From assembly GCF_002215215.1 (NCBI RefSeq), contig NZ_CP018632.1, forward strand, positions 7,684,501-7,748,500: a stretch of 64,000 nt of DNA, given 5' to 3'. Source of the DNA: Granulosicoccus antarcticus IMCC3135 (GTDB taxonomy: Bacteria; Pseudomonadota; Gammaproteobacteria; Granulosicoccales; Granulosicoccaceae). Below the pieces are notes generated by a model that saw only the letters and a program-made list of their open reading frames with translations, was not told the DNA's origin and searched no databases. Positions 27,425 to 37,063 of this stretch are shown here, piece after piece; the stretch's first letter is position 1; every line of letters begins with the position of its first letter. The translations under genes and the position numbers were made by a program.

Positions 27425-29533
27425 TCACTTGGCAAAACTTTCCACCTTGGCGGCGTCCCGTGCGGTGTCCCGTGCGGTGTCCCAGGCGGCGTCCCGGGCT
27501 GCATCTAGCAAATAAGTGCAGGGCTCGTCACACATTCGGAGTGCAGCCATTGCCTGCAGCTTTGCCACGATGCCAGCTAATCCCACTGTCTGGGCATGAT
27601 GCATGAGGCCGCCCCTCCAGCGTGGAAAGCCATAACCATGAATCTCGACCAGATCAATGTCCTGGGCACCACTGGCAAGACCTTCCTCCAGAATTCGAGC
27701 GCCCTCGTTGATCATGGGCAGGACAATATGGTCAACGATGTCCAAATCGGAGTAGTTGGTGACGGACAAGCCAGCACTGGTCGACTGCTCACTGATAATT
27801 GCGGCAACCGTTTCAGAGGGCTGCGATGTTCTGTCTCCAGGTACGTAGTCATACCAACCCGCCGAGCTTTTCTGGCCCAGACGATTCATGGCAACCAGTT
27901 TGTCGGCGACGGGGGCGAAAGGGCTGTCGCCACGTCCGCGAGCGGCACTACGCTGGAATGCTGCGATGTCCAGCCCACCCAGATCTTGTGCTTCGAACGG
28001 TCCCATGGGCATTCCGAATGCACGCATGGCACGATCCACCTCTGCCGGCGTGGCACCACTAAGCAGCAATCTCTCTGCCTGCGCGCGCGTTACCTTGAGA
28101 ATACGATTGCCGATGAAACCATCACAGATACCGGCCTGTACCGGAATTTTACGCAGCGTTCTTGCCAGAGCAAATGCGGTTGCCAATACCTCTGTCTGGG
28201 TGGTTTGTGTGGGAATGATTTCCAGCAGCTTCATGACATTGGCAGGACTGAAAAAATGCAAGCCAAGCACCCTGCCCGGATGACGGCTGCGTGATGCAAT
28301 GGCATCCGGATCCAGATAGGAGGTGTTGGTTGCCAGGATGGTGTCACTACGACATACAGCATCAAGCTGGTCAAAGACAGCACGTTTGACGTCAAGATCT
28401 TCAAACACAGCTTCTATCACCACATCGATGTCAGCCAGAGCGGCATAGTCGACAGAGTAGGTGATGGCCTCAAGGCGGGCTTTGCACTGTGCCTCATTCA
28501 AGCGTCCACGCTTGAGCGCGCTGTTGAATATCCTGGCCACGTTTTCACGCCCTCGTTGCAGGGCAGCCTCGTCGCGTTCAATCAAGACAACTGGCAGATT
28601 TGCATCGCGCAAGGCGGCCGCAATGCCTGCGCCCATGGTGCCACCGCCAATGACCGCCACCGAACGCACAGCCCGGACAGCGATGTCCTTTAATTCCGGT
28701 GGTCGGGGAGCGGCACGCTCAGCGAAGAACACATGCCTCAATGCGGCCGCCTGATCGCTGGCTCGCAACTCCAGAAACGTTTTACGCTCATGCGCCAGCG
28801 CCTCTTCGACACTCAGTTCTATCCCCTGACGAACGCAATCCAGGGCTCGTAGAGGTGATACTTGCCCACGGGCTCGGCGTGCAATCTGCTGGGTTTGTGC
28901 TTCCCAGAATCCAGTATCCGGAGACTCCAGTGGCTCTCTATAACGCAAGCCTGTCGGTAGTGCCTTGCCAATGATCTGGCCGGCAAAGTCCAGTGCGGTG
29001 CGTCGCAGATCCTCATCGGCTGTAACCAGATCTATCAAGCCGTTCTCCAGAGCCTCTGTCGCTGTCACCGGCTTGCCGCTTGTTACCATGGCAACCGCAT
29101 TTTCGGCACTGAGCAGGCGTGACAGTCGTACCGAGCCGCCGGCTCCGGGCACCAGACCCAGCGTCACTTCCGGCAAGCCCAATCGTGCTGAGTGCGCCGC
29201 TATCCGGTAGTGACAACCCAGCGCGATCTCAAGCCCGCCACCCAGAGCCGAACCATGAATGGCCGCAACCCAGGGCTTGTCAGCCTGCTCAATCGAGGCG
29301 ATCACATCGGGCAGATGCGGCGGTTCTGGCGGCTTGCCAAACTCTGTGATATCCGCACCGGCAATAAAAGTACGTCCTGCAGCAATCAGGACAACAGCCT
29401 GCACTGACTCCTGACTGTCGATGAAGGCCACTGCCTGCTGCAGCTCCTGACGCATGGCCTGGCCAATAGCGTTAACCGGAGGGTTGTCCAGCGTCACGAT
29501 AGCCACATGGCCTTCTTGCTCGATGTTCAACAT
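27425..29533 (-). CDS. Enoyl-CoA hydratase / 3-hydroxyacyl-CoA dehydrogenase fusion
   Basis: From the ATG at 29533 the protein has 702 residues. An N-terminal crotonase domain (about 1-180; oxyanion-hole HGSALGGGLE) is followed by the NAD-binding domain (VIGGGTMGAGIAAALRDANL, about 295-320) and 3-hydroxyacyl-CoA dehydrogenase helical domains (GFIGNRIL, HFFSPANVMKLLEIIP). This is the FadB/FadJ multifunctional architecture. No separate paaF or paaH occurs in the cluster, so it probably supplies both steps for dehydroadipyl-CoA. The last residues are a tandem RDAA/RDTA tail unlike the family. An earlier ATG at 29551 is possible. Confidence 0.9.
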   Translation of the reverse strand: MLNIEQEGHVAIVTLDNPPVNAIGQAMRQELQQAVAFIDSQESVQAVVLIAAGRTFIAGADITEFGKPPEPPHLPDVIASIEQADKPWVAAIHGSALGGGLEIALGCHYRIAAHSARLGLPEVTLGLVPGAGGSVRLSRLLSAENAVAMVTSGKPVTATEALENGLIDLVTADEDLRRTALDFAGQIIGKALPTGLRYREPLESPDTGFWEAQTQQIARRARGQVSPLRALDCVRQGIELSVEEALAHERKTFLELRASDQAAALRHVFFAERAAPRPPELKDIAVRAVRSVAVIGGGTMGAGIAAALRDANLPVVLIERDEAALQRGRENVARIFNSALKRGRLNEAQCKARLEAITYSVDYAALADIDVVIEAVFEDLDVKRAVFDQLDAVCRSDTILATNTSYLDPDAIASRSRHPGRVLGLHFFSPANVMKLLEIIPTQTTQTEVLATAFALARTLRKIPVQAGICDGFIGNRILKVTRAQAERLLLSGATPAEVDRAMRAFGMPMGPFEAQDLGGLDIAAFQRSAARGRGDSPFAPVADKLVAMNRLGQKSSAGWYDYVPGDRTSQPSETVAAIISEQSTSAGLSVTNYSDLDIVDHIVLPMINEGARILEEGLASGAQDIDLVEIHGYGFPRWRGGLMHHAQTVGLAGIVAKLQAMAALRMCDEPCTYLLDAARDAAWDTARDTARDAAKVESFAK
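27450..27497. repeat. Four tandem 12-base repeats in the dehydrogenase 3' end
   Basis: Four head-to-tail copies of a 12-base unit, GCGGYGTCCCRK, occupy 27450-27497. A degenerate fifth follows. On the minus strand they encode RDAA-WDTA-RDTA-RDAA at the C terminus of the hydratase/dehydrogenase. Because 12 is a multiple of three, copy-number change would not shift the frame. Confidence 0.85.
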
Positions 29534-29657
29534 CAAACGGACGCTCCGCATGGAAGCACAAGAGTGTGCTGCGGCCGAGACTTTCTGTCGTTTTCCATCG
29601 CTATATTCATGGGAGAGTTTTATTGCCTGCCAGAAGCCTTACTGCAGATACTATATA

Positions 29658-29682
29658 ATTGACTGACTGGCCGGTCAATGTT
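29658..29682 (+). promoter_or_regulatory. PaaR-type operator, left site
   Basis: The core TGACTGGCCGGTCA (29664-29677) is a near-perfect palindrome. It lies between the divergent hydratase/dehydrogenase fusion and the TetR gene. A 25-base stretch around it matches a site upstream of paaG at 21 of 25 positions, in inverted orientation. TetR-type PaaR proteins are the known repressors of such clusters. Binding is inferred. Confidence 0.7.
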
Positions 29683-29775
29683 AAAACAGAGGCAACAGTT
29701 GAAGTTCTTGAGATTCATACTTCAACCGGAACCTTATTGCCAGCACCCTGAACACGGCAGCAACAGACTAGAGAG

Positions 29776-30369
29776 ATGGCCCGAAAACAAGCCGACAATT
29801 ACGAAAACAAACAACGCAGCATTCTGACCAGCGCCGCCGCTGTCATCGCGGAAGCCGGGATGGAAAATGCGTCAATGTCGCAGATTGCCGTCCGGGGCAA
29901 TGTCTCCAAAGCACTGCTCTATCACTACTACCCCAGCAAGGCGGCGTTGATTTTCGACATCGTACAGACTCATCTGGCCGAGCTCGATGAGACACTGGCA
30001 GCGGCTGACAAGCCCGATGCGCCCGCCGAGGAACGTCTTGGCTTGTTGGTACTGGCCGTGATCAAGAACTATCAGCACTCCAACGATCAGCACAAAGTGC
30101 AACTCAACTGCGTTGGCACACTCAACGCCGAGCAAATGGAGACACTGCATGCCATCGAACGCAGCATCACTCGTCGTTTCTCCGGCGTCCTGCGTACCAT
30201 CGCTCCTGAGCTGGAGAAGGACCGTTCCTATCTGATGCCAACAACCATGTCCCTGTTCGGCATGCTGAACTGGATGTATCTGTGGTTCAGAGACGATGGC
30301 TCAATCAGTCGTGAAGAATATGCCAAGCTGGTCACCAACCTCATGCTCAATGGCATGAAGGGTATCTAA
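29776..30369 (+). CDS. paaR: TetR family regulator of phenylacetate catabolism (PaaR-like)
   Basis: This 197-residue protein has an N-terminal helix-turn-helix (MSQIAVRGNVSKALLYHYYPSKAALIFDIV) and a TetR ligand domain. It is the only regulator inside the cluster, transcribed opposite to it, with a palindromic operator about 95 bases upstream. In known systems PaaR-type repressors are relieved by phenylacetyl-CoA. The assignment rests on fold, position and the shared operator. Confidence 0.82.
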   Translation: MARKQADNYENKQRSILTSAAAVIAEAGMENASMSQIAVRGNVSKALLYHYYPSKAALIFDIVQTHLAELDETLAAADKPDAPAEERLGLLVLAVIKNYQHSNDQHKVQLNCVGTLNAEQMETLHAIERSITRRFSGVLRTIAPELEKDRSYLMPTTMSLFGMLNWMYLWFRDDGSISREEYAKLVTNLMLNGMKGI

Positions 30370-30442
30370 TTGCTTTGCAAATCCTGAACAGGGCCTGCTA
30401 ACGACAGACCCTGGACAGACCTCTTGGTTACTGGCCCTCGAC

Positions 30443-32494
30443 TCAGGTTTTCGCAACCATTGTCAGCACATCGTATTGTGCAACCACCGCCGCCTCCTGA
30501 TTGATCACGGTGCAATCCCAGCGCACCTCTCCATAGTCATCGGTTTCGCGTGGATTGATCTCCTTGCACGTCAGAGACAGTTGCAAGGCATCCTCAGGAT
30601 ACACCGGCGTCAGAAATCGCAGATTATCGACGCCATAGTTGGCCAGAACCGGACCCGGTGCCGGATCAACAAACAGGCCTGCGGCAAACGAGACAATCAG
30701 ATAACCGTGGGCAACCCGTCCATCAAAGAAAGGGTTTTCCTTCGCTGCCGCCTCATCCATATGGGCGTAGAAAGTATCACCGGTGAACTCGGCAAAGTGC
30801 TCGATATCTTCCAGAGTAATCTTGCGGGCAGCGGTTACTACGGTGTCGCCTATCTCCAGTGTCGCCAGTGATTTGCGGAATGGATGCACATCTCCGACCT
30901 TCACCGGAGCACCGGTTGTCCAGCGTCCGGTCACTGCCGTCAGCAGCGTTGGCGTTCCCTGCACCGCCGAACGTTGCATATAGTGTTTGACGGCACGTAT
31001 GCCACCCAGCTCTTCCCCACCGCCTGCTCGACCCGGCCCTCCGTGTGTCAGCATAGGCAATGGTGAACCATGCCCGGTTGAGGATTTTGCACTCTGACGA
31101 TTGCCCAGCATGATACGTCCGTGCCACGGGGCCAAGCCTGCAACAACCTCATGTGCGAAGTCACCACTATCGGTAAAGACTGATGCAACCAGACTTCCGC
31201 CACCCAGACTGGTCAGATGAATGGCCTCTTCTATCGTGTCATAGGCAATGACGGTAGCAACCGGACCGAAGGCTTCCACTTCATGAATCGCCTTGCATCC
31301 CTCTGGCTGCTCGCAATACAACAAGATGGGATTGATGAATGCACCTTTTTGCGCATCGCCAGAGACAATAGTCGGACTCTCAGGATTGCCCGCAACGATT
31401 TTTGCTTCAACACTGAGCTCCTGAATGCGTTCTTGCACTTCACGCCGCTGATCAAGACTGGCCAGTGGCCCCATTCGCACCGCCTCATCAGCCGGATTAC
31501 CCACAGTGATCTTGTTCAATCGGGCCGACAGCGCTGAAATAACTGCATCCGCATAGGGCCTTGGAACCAGGGCTCTACGAATAGCTGTACATTTCTGACC
31601 CGCCTTGGCTGTCATTTCACGAGCAACTTCCCGCACGAACAGATCGAACTCTGGTGTATCCGGACCTGCATCCAATCCCAGGATGGCAGCGTTGAGACTA
31701 TCCGCCTCCATCGTGAAACGAGTGGAATGACTGATGATTGCCGGATGTACGCGAAGCATCTGTCCGGTGCTGGCTGAACCTGTGAAAGTCACGACATCCT
31801 GAGCTGTCACATGATCCAGCATATCGCCGACCGATCCGGACACCAGCTGCAAGGCTCCTTCTGGCAAAACCCCGGTATCAATGATCATTCGTACCACCCG
31901 CTCTGTCAGGTAGGCGGTCTGGCTGGCAGGTTTGATAATGGCAGGCATCCCCGCCAGCAGCGTAGGTGCCAGCTTTTCCAGCATGCCCCAGCAGGGAAAG
32001 TTGAAGGCATTGATGTGGATGGCGACCCCTTCCAGTGGCGTCAGGATGTGCTGGGCAGAAAACGAGGAATCCTTGGACAAGGGTTCAGGGGCTCCGTCCA
32101 GCAAAACCCGTGTGTTGGGCAGCTCACGACGACCCTTGGAACCATAGGACAGCATCGTTGATATGCCACCATCGATATCTATCCAGCTATCTGTGCGGGT
32201 TGCACCGGTAGCAGTCGAGAATTCATAGAGTGATTCCTTATCTGCCATCAATGCCTGGCCCAGGGCCTTGAGCATCAGTGCACGCTGATGAAAGCTCATG
32301 GCACGCAAAGCAGGGCCACCGTGCGCACGACCGTATTCCAGCATGGCTTTGAAGTTCAGGCCGGTCGAATCAATCGTGGCAACGGGCTCGCCACTGGAGG
32401 CATCGAGCAGCACCTTGCCCTTGCCTGTGCCCTGGATCCACTCGCCACAGGCATAGCTTTCTATTCGGTGTGACTCCGATAATGGCGTATTCAT
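30443..32494 (-). CDS. paaZ: PaaZ bifunctional oxepin-CoA hydrolase / aldehyde dehydrogenase
   Basis: This protein has 683 residues. The N-terminal aldehyde dehydrogenase domain (about 1-520) carries [13 protein letters not shown] with the catalytic Cys and FTGSASTGQ for NADP binding. The C-terminal MaoC-like hotdog domain (about 540-680; [33 protein letters not shown]) opens the oxepin-CoA ring. Together they give 3-oxo-5,6-dehydrosuberyl-CoA. Length matches E. coli PaaZ. It is the last gene of the main paa operon and convergent with paaR. Confidence 0.95.
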   Translation of the reverse strand: MNTPLSESHRIESYACGEWIQGTGKGKVLLDASSGEPVATIDSTGLNFKAMLEYGRAHGGPALRAMSFHQRALMLKALGQALMADKESLYEFSTATGATRTDSWIDIDGGISTMLSYGSKGRRELPNTRVLLDGAPEPLSKDSSFSAQHILTPLEGVAIHINAFNFPCWGMLEKLAPTLLAGMPAIIKPASQTAYLTERVVRMIIDTGVLPEGALQLVSGSVGDMLDHVTAQDVVTFTGSASTGQMLRVHPAIISHSTRFTMEADSLNAAILGLDAGPDTPEFDLFVREVAREMTAKAGQKCTAIRRALVPRPYADAVISALSARLNKITVGNPADEAVRMGPLASLDQRREVQERIQELSVEAKIVAGNPESPTIVSGDAQKGAFINPILLYCEQPEGCKAIHEVEAFGPVATVIAYDTIEEAIHLTSLGGGSLVASVFTDSGDFAHEVVAGLAPWHGRIMLGNRQSAKSSTGHGSPLPMLTHGGPGRAGGGEELGGIRAVKHYMQRSAVQGTPTLLTAVTGRWTTGAPVKVGDVHPFRKSLATLEIGDTVVTAARKITLEDIEHFAEFTGDTFYAHMDEAAAKENPFFDGRVAHGYLIVSFAAGLFVDPAPGPVLANYGVDNLRFLTPVYPEDALQLSLTCKEINPRETDDYGEVRWDCTVINQEAAVVAQYDVLTMVAKT

Positions 32495-32516
32495 TGGGTA
32501 TTTCCGGTGTAAATAT

Positions 32517-33287
32517 TCAGGATGAAAGATTCAGCTCTGCCAGCAAGGCAGAAATCTGCTCTTCCCACTGCAGGTGAAGTTTCTCATTAGGCGTGTGTCG
32601 CAAACCAAAACGCTGCAACAGCTCGAAGCGACTGGAACTTGCAGAACCAAAGCTTGCCGCCACGCGTGGATGCCAATAAGCCAGACTGGATTTGACCGCC
32701 TCTGTGGCATTGTCTGATTCCAGAATCTTGCGCAGACCTTCCACACCCAGTTCAGCATGTCGGCGCTCACGTGGCAGGATTTCGCGAAAGGCTGCGGCCA
32801 GTGGTTCATAAGAGACCTTCAAATACTCACCCAGCTGCAAACTGACAGCCTTGCCCATCAGTACATTCATGACCACCGCATCGGTCCAGCCTTCGACAGG
32901 ATAATGAAAGACATTCAAACGCATATCCTGGCCGTGCCGACTAGTGCCGATATCAGACTCTCTGGGCAAGCGTTCGGTCCAGGGGTGATGATTGAAATAG
33001 CGTTCGGTATTGGCACCAAACTGGCCCATCAGCACCAGCACTCGCTCAGCATGGTCCAGTTTTTCCAGCGTGATACGAGAAGCTGCAATACGCTCCTTGA
33101 TACCCGGCCCGGCGTTGACACTATCTGCAAACCCCGCTGAACCTGCCAGCTCGCTGTCGATGAAACTGGCCATCAGTCGCATGATTTCGGCGCGATAGCG
33201 TGGAAATGCATTCTCTGGCGAGCTCAGTTTTCCACCTTGCTCCAGATAGCTTTCCAGCGACATTGTTTCTGTATTCGATTCGCTCAT
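32517..33287 (-). CDS. Extra PaaA/PaaC-like ferritin-fold protein
   Basis: From the ATG at 33287 (GAGGAG just upstream) the protein has 256 residues. The mostly helical sequence resembles the phenylacetic acid catabolic (PaaA/PaaC) ferritin-like family, for example MNVLMGKAVSLQLGEYLK and ILPRERRHAELGVEGL. The second metal-type motif ExxH is present (ERRH). At the first position the sequence reads LEKLDHAE, not a clean ExxH, so di-iron binding is uncertain. It is not one of the canonical E. coli paa genes, yet it sits inside the operon between paaE and paaZ. Its role is unknown: perhaps an accessory or alternative oxygenase subunit. Confidence 0.65.
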   Translation of the reverse strand: MSESNTETMSLESYLEQGGKLSSPENAFPRYRAEIMRLMASFIDSELAGSAGFADSVNAGPGIKERIAASRITLEKLDHAERVLVLMGQFGANTERYFNHHPWTERLPRESDIGTSRHGQDMRLNVFHYPVEGWTDAVVMNVLMGKAVSLQLGEYLKVSYEPLAAAFREILPRERRHAELGVEGLRKILESDNATEAVKSSLAYWHPRVAASFGSASSSRFELLQRFGLRHTPNEKLHLQWEEQISALLAELNLSS

Positions 33288-33297
33288 CAGGCGCTCC

Positions 33298-34377
33298 TCA
33301 TAGGTCATAGGACACAACAACACTGTCCGAAAGTGGGTAGCACTGGCACGTCAGCACATAGCCTCGATTCACTTCGTAATCTTCCAGCGCATGGTTCTTT
33401 TCCATCTCCACTTCACCCTCGAGCACCATGGCCCGGCAGGTAGAGCACACACCCGCCTTGCAGGCATAAGGCGCATCCATGCTGGCCCCCAGGGCCGCCT
33501 CCAGCACACTCTGACCTTGCTTCGGCATTTCAATGACGCGGGTCGTACCGTCTATCGTGACTGTTGCCTTGCAAACCGCACCAGTGCCAGAGTTGCTTTT
33601 TGATACGCTCTTGTGCGCTGCACGCCCTGGCTGAGATGAGGCAAACAATTCGAACTTGATCTGCTCATCACGTAAACCGTGCTCTCGCAACGATTGGGCA
33701 ATCGCCAGCATCATGGGTTCGGGACCACAGATAAAGGCCATGTCTATCGATTCGATATCAATCCAGCTTTTGAACAGCAGCTTGCATTTGTGCGCATCGA
33801 TTCGCCCGGAGAACAGATCGATATCCTGCGCCTCACTTTCCAGTACATGCACAACGCTAAAGCGCCCCATATACATATTCTTCAAATCATCAAGCTCCTC
33901 CCGGAACATGATCGAATTACTGGAACGATTACCATAAACCAGCGTCATGTTCGAAGCAGGCTCAGCAGCCAGAGTCGTCTTGATCAGACTCAGCACTGGC
34001 GTGATGCCACTGCCTCCAGCAAAGAGCACATAGCTGCGTCTTTCCTGCGGCTTGATGGCAGCATGGAAGCTGCCCATCGGCGGCATCGCCTCAATGGTCT
34101 CACCAACCTTCAGCTCTTCATTGGCCCAGGTAGAAAAACAGCCTCCCTCAACGCGCTTGATACCAACACGCAAAGCCCCTTCGTTGCGCCCCGCGCAGAT
34201 AGAGTAGGAACGACGTAACTCTTCACCGTCGAATTCACGACGAAATGTGAGGTATTGGCCCTGGATGAAATCAAACTTCTCCTCATCGCCGGCCTGCGGT
34301 TTGAGTGTCACGACGACTGCGTCGCGAGTTTCACGGCGAACGTCCGACACTTCCAGAGGTAAAAAGCGCGCCATCAA
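33298..34377 (-). CDS. paaE: PaaE phenylacetyl-CoA epoxidase reductase
   Basis: This 359-residue iron-sulfur flavoprotein has an N-terminal FAD domain (RRSYSICAG), an NAD(P)-binding domain (FAGGSGITPVLSLI) and a C-terminal plant-type 2Fe-2S ferredoxin domain with CKAGVCSTCRAM and a distal LTCQCYP cysteine. It passes electrons from NADPH to the PaaABC oxygenase. It begins 13 bases after paaD. Confidence 0.95.
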   Translation of the reverse strand: MMARFLPLEVSDVRRETRDAVVVTLKPQAGDEEKFDFIQGQYLTFRREFDGEELRRSYSICAGRNEGALRVGIKRVEGGCFSTWANEELKVGETIEAMPPMGSFHAAIKPQERRSYVLFAGGSGITPVLSLIKTTLAAEPASNMTLVYGNRSSNSIMFREELDDLKNMYMGRFSVVHVLESEAQDIDLFSGRIDAHKCKLLFKSWIDIESIDMAFICGPEPMMLAIAQSLREHGLRDEQIKFELFASSQPGRAAHKSVSKSNSGTGAVCKATVTIDGTTRVIEMPKQGQSVLEAALGASMDAPYACKAGVCSTCRAMVLEGEVEMEKNHALEDYEVNRGYVLTCQCYPLSDSVVVSYDL

Positions 34378-34390
34378 ATTGCTCCTGAAA

Positions 34391-34918
34391 CTATATGCAC
34401 TTGAAATAATCGAACGGCTCGAGACAATCCTTGCAGCGATAAGTCGCCTTGCAAGGGGTTGAGCCGAATTGACTGACGTTTTCGGTATTGACTGATCGAC
34501 ACCGAGGGCAACAGACAGTTACCTGAGGTCGCCCAAGTCCACACGCACCGGTACCTTCTACAGGTGGTGCAATACCATAATCGAGCAACTTCTCTCGTCC
34601 TTCTTCACTGATCCATGCCGTATTCCACGCTGGTGAAAGCCGTCTTTCCAGCCGGATATTCTCGACACCTTCGGCACGCAGTTTTGTTTCGATATCCTCA
34701 TTGATCACGGCAGTGGCAGGACATCCCGAATAGGTAGGCGTCACACTGATAACCAGCGTGTCCTGCTCCCAGACAACCTCACGCACGATACCCAGATCCA
34801 CAATCGAGATAACCGGAATTTCAGGATCGGGCACTTCGTGCAGCCATACCCACACCTTATCCACAGAAGGCTTGAGTTTATCCACAGGTAATGTGTTGAG
34901 TTCATTCACGCCAGGCAT
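34391..34918 (-). CDS. paaD: PaaD iron-sulfur assembly factor for the epoxidase
   Basis: This 175-residue protein has a DUF59/MIP18-type N-terminal domain (DPEIPVISIVDLGIVR, then TPTYSGCPA) and a C-terminal zinc-ribbon-like segment with CCPRC and CKDC. PaaD is required for maturation of the epoxidase, probably of PaaE's cluster. It abuts the paaC stop codon. Confidence 0.93.
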   Translation of the reverse strand: MPGVNELNTLPVDKLKPSVDKVWVWLHEVPDPEIPVISIVDLGIVREVVWEQDTLVISVTPTYSGCPATAVINEDIETKLRAEGVENIRLERRLSPAWNTAWISEEGREKLLDYGIAPPVEGTGACGLGRPQVTVCCPRCRSVNTENVSQFGSTPCKATYRCKDCLEPFDYFKCI

Positions 34919-35692
34919 CTACCAACTGGCGCCAGGATAAGCCCGTTGCAGAAACTGCATTTCTGCCAACAGAAACCCCAGATGCTCACTGTGAATGCCA
35001 TCTTTGCCACCACGACGGATGAAACCGGTCTCAGGCAGGCTCAGCGTCGCCGCCTTCAATGCCGCTGTTACATGCTGCTTCCAGGCATCTGCCACCTCTG
35101 CGGCAGCTGGCACCAGCCCCTCAGCAACCAGCGAGGGATTCAGATCATCAAATTCGAACATCTCACCCGTGTAGGACCACAGCTCATTCAAGGAATCCTG
35201 CATACGCCGGTGACTCTCGGCACTGCCATCGCCGAGTCGAATGATCAGATCAGTGCTGCGCTCTAGATGATAGGCAACTTCCTTGACACTCTTTTCTGCA
35301 ATATCAGCGATGCGCTTGTCAGTGGAATTCATCAAGCCCCTCAACATCGGCAGATGCCAGGCATCGAACAGAAACTGGCGAACCAGGGTCAGACCAAAAT
35401 CAGTGTTCGGACGCTCGAGCAGCAGCAGGTTGCGAAAATCAAAAGCATCACGCAGATAAGCCAGATCGTCTGCTGAACGGCCAGCGCCTTCAACCTCACC
35501 AGCCAGCTCCAGCCACATCTGTGTCTGACCGATCAGGTCAAGCGATACATTCGCCACCGCGATATCTTCTTCCAGAGCCGGTGCATGACCGCACCACTCT
35601 GAATTTCGATGCCCCAGAATCAGGCAGTTATCGCCCATTTGCAGGAGAAATTCGAACAGGCCATTATCGGCTTTGCCTTTATATGCCATCAC
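34919..35692 (-). CDS. paaC: PaaC structural subunit of phenylacetyl-CoA epoxidase
   Basis: This 257-residue ferritin-fold protein has the PaaC pattern (MGDNCLILGHRNSEWCGHAPALEEDIAVANVSLDLIGQ). PaaC lacks a working di-iron site and stabilises catalytic PaaA. It overlaps paaB by four bases in an ATGA junction. Confidence 0.94.
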   Translation of the reverse strand: MMAYKGKADNGLFEFLLQMGDNCLILGHRNSEWCGHAPALEEDIAVANVSLDLIGQTQMWLELAGEVEGAGRSADDLAYLRDAFDFRNLLLLERPNTDFGLTLVRQFLFDAWHLPMLRGLMNSTDKRIADIAEKSVKEVAYHLERSTDLIIRLGDGSAESHRRMQDSLNELWSYTGEMFEFDDLNPSLVAEGLVPAAAEVADAWKQHVTAALKAATLSLPETGFIRRGGKDGIHSEHLGFLLAEMQFLQRAYPGASW

Positions 35693-36033
35693 ATATGCCC
35701 CACTTCCTCGGGAATCTCGAAGAAGGTGGGATGCCTGTACACCTTCGAGTTGGCCGGATCAAACAAAGGTTCCTTGTCAGAAGGGGCGCTGGCGACAATA
35801 CTCGTGGACTTAACGGCCCAGATACTGACGCCTTCATTGCGTCGCGTGTAGACATCACGTGCATTGTTGATAGCCATCTCGGCATCTGCGGCATGCAGAC
35901 TGCCGACGTGGCGATGACTCATGCCATGCTGCCCGCGGATGAATATTTCCCACAACGGCCATTCAGGCTTGCGCTTGTCGCTCTTGTCCGAACCTTCAAC
36001 ATCCGGGTACGACGATGTAGTCACTGAGCTCAT
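35689..36033 (-). CDS. paaB: PaaB subunit of phenylacetyl-CoA epoxidase
   Basis: This 114-residue protein contains the PaaB signature [40 protein letters not shown] and ends in a conserved acidic tail. It bridges PaaAC units in the known complex. It overlaps both paaA and paaC by four bases, indicating translational coupling. Confidence 0.95.
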   Translation of the reverse strand: MSSVTTSSYPDVEGSDKSDKRKPEWPLWEIFIRGQHGMSHRHVGSLHAADAEMAINNARDVYTRRNEGVSIWAVKSTSIVASAPSDKEPLFDPANSKVYRHPTFFEIPEEVGHM

Positions 36034-37022
36034 GCGGCCTCCTCTGAAGTATTCTTGTTTTTAGCGGCGTTGGCCATCAGACCATCACGAAACCATTCAC
36101 CCCCATCCCAGGCATCCACGCGTGCCTGCAGTCGTTCCTTGTTACAAGGACCATTGCCTGCCAGTACGGAGAAAAACTCATCCCAATCGGGTTCCGAGAA
36201 ATCGTGACCGCCTTTCTCTTCGTTCCACTGCACCGCTTCATCAGGCACTGTCAGGCCCAGATATTTTGCTTGTGGAACAGTCTGGTCGACAAATTTCTGC
36301 CGTAGTTCATCGTTTGTATTGATCTTGATTTTCCACGCCATCGACTGGGCCGAGTGCACGGAGTCCTTATCGGAGGGACCAAACATCATCAGTGAGGGAT
36401 ACCAGAAGCGATTCAATGCATCCTGCGCCATGCGTTTCTGTGCCTCACTGCCACTGGCCATCTTCATCATGATATGAAAGCCCTGGCGTTGATGAAAACT
36501 TTCTTCCTTGCAGATTCGCACCATCGCTCGGGCGTAGGGGCCGTAGGAGGTTCGTTGCAATGGCACCTGATTCATGATGGCCGCGCCATCCACCAGCCAA
36601 CCTACGGCACCGATATCCGCCCAGGTCAACGTGGGATAGTTGAAGATGGATGAATACTTGGCCTTGCCCGAATGCAGTTGCTCGAACATTTCATCGCGAC
36701 TGATGCCCAGCGTTTCTGCTGCACAATAAAGGTAGAGTCCGTGTCCGGCCTCATCCTGCACCTTGGCCAGCAGAATAGCCTTGCGCTCCAGTGTAGGGGC
36801 ACGGGTTATCCAGTTGCCTTCAGGCAATTGCCCTACCAGTTCAGAATGCGCATGCTGGCTGATCTGCCGAACCAGTGTCTTGCGATAGCCTTCAGGCATC
36901 CACTCTTTGGGCTCGATTTTCTGATCGGCATCGATGCGCTCCTGAAAGGCACGCTCTTCTGGCGTCATCTCTTCCAGAGCCTTAACGCCGGTACCATCGG
37001 TTTTCACAATTTGTGCGTACAC
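36030..37022 (-). CDS. paaA: PaaA catalytic di-iron subunit of phenylacetyl-CoA epoxidase
   Basis: This 330-residue protein carries the di-iron ExxH motifs in [13 protein letters not shown] and [12 protein letters not shown]. It inserts one oxygen atom into the aromatic ring of phenylacetyl-CoA. The start is GTG at 37022 with GGAG nearby. It follows paaK by 41 bases. Confidence 0.96.
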   Translation of the reverse strand: MYAQIVKTDGTGVKALEEMTPEERAFQERIDADQKIEPKEWMPEGYRKTLVRQISQHAHSELVGQLPEGNWITRAPTLERKAILLAKVQDEAGHGLYLYCAAETLGISRDEMFEQLHSGKAKYSSIFNYPTLTWADIGAVGWLVDGAAIMNQVPLQRTSYGPYARAMVRICKEESFHQRQGFHIMMKMASGSEAQKRMAQDALNRFWYPSLMMFGPSDKDSVHSAQSMAWKIKINTNDELRQKFVDQTVPQAKYLGLTVPDEAVQWNEEKGGHDFSEPDWDEFFSVLAGNGPCNKERLQARVDAWDGGEWFRDGLMANAAKNKNTSEEAA

Positions 37023-37063
37023 GATCGTCTCCTGTTAACTTAAAGCTTGTTATCGACTTGTAT

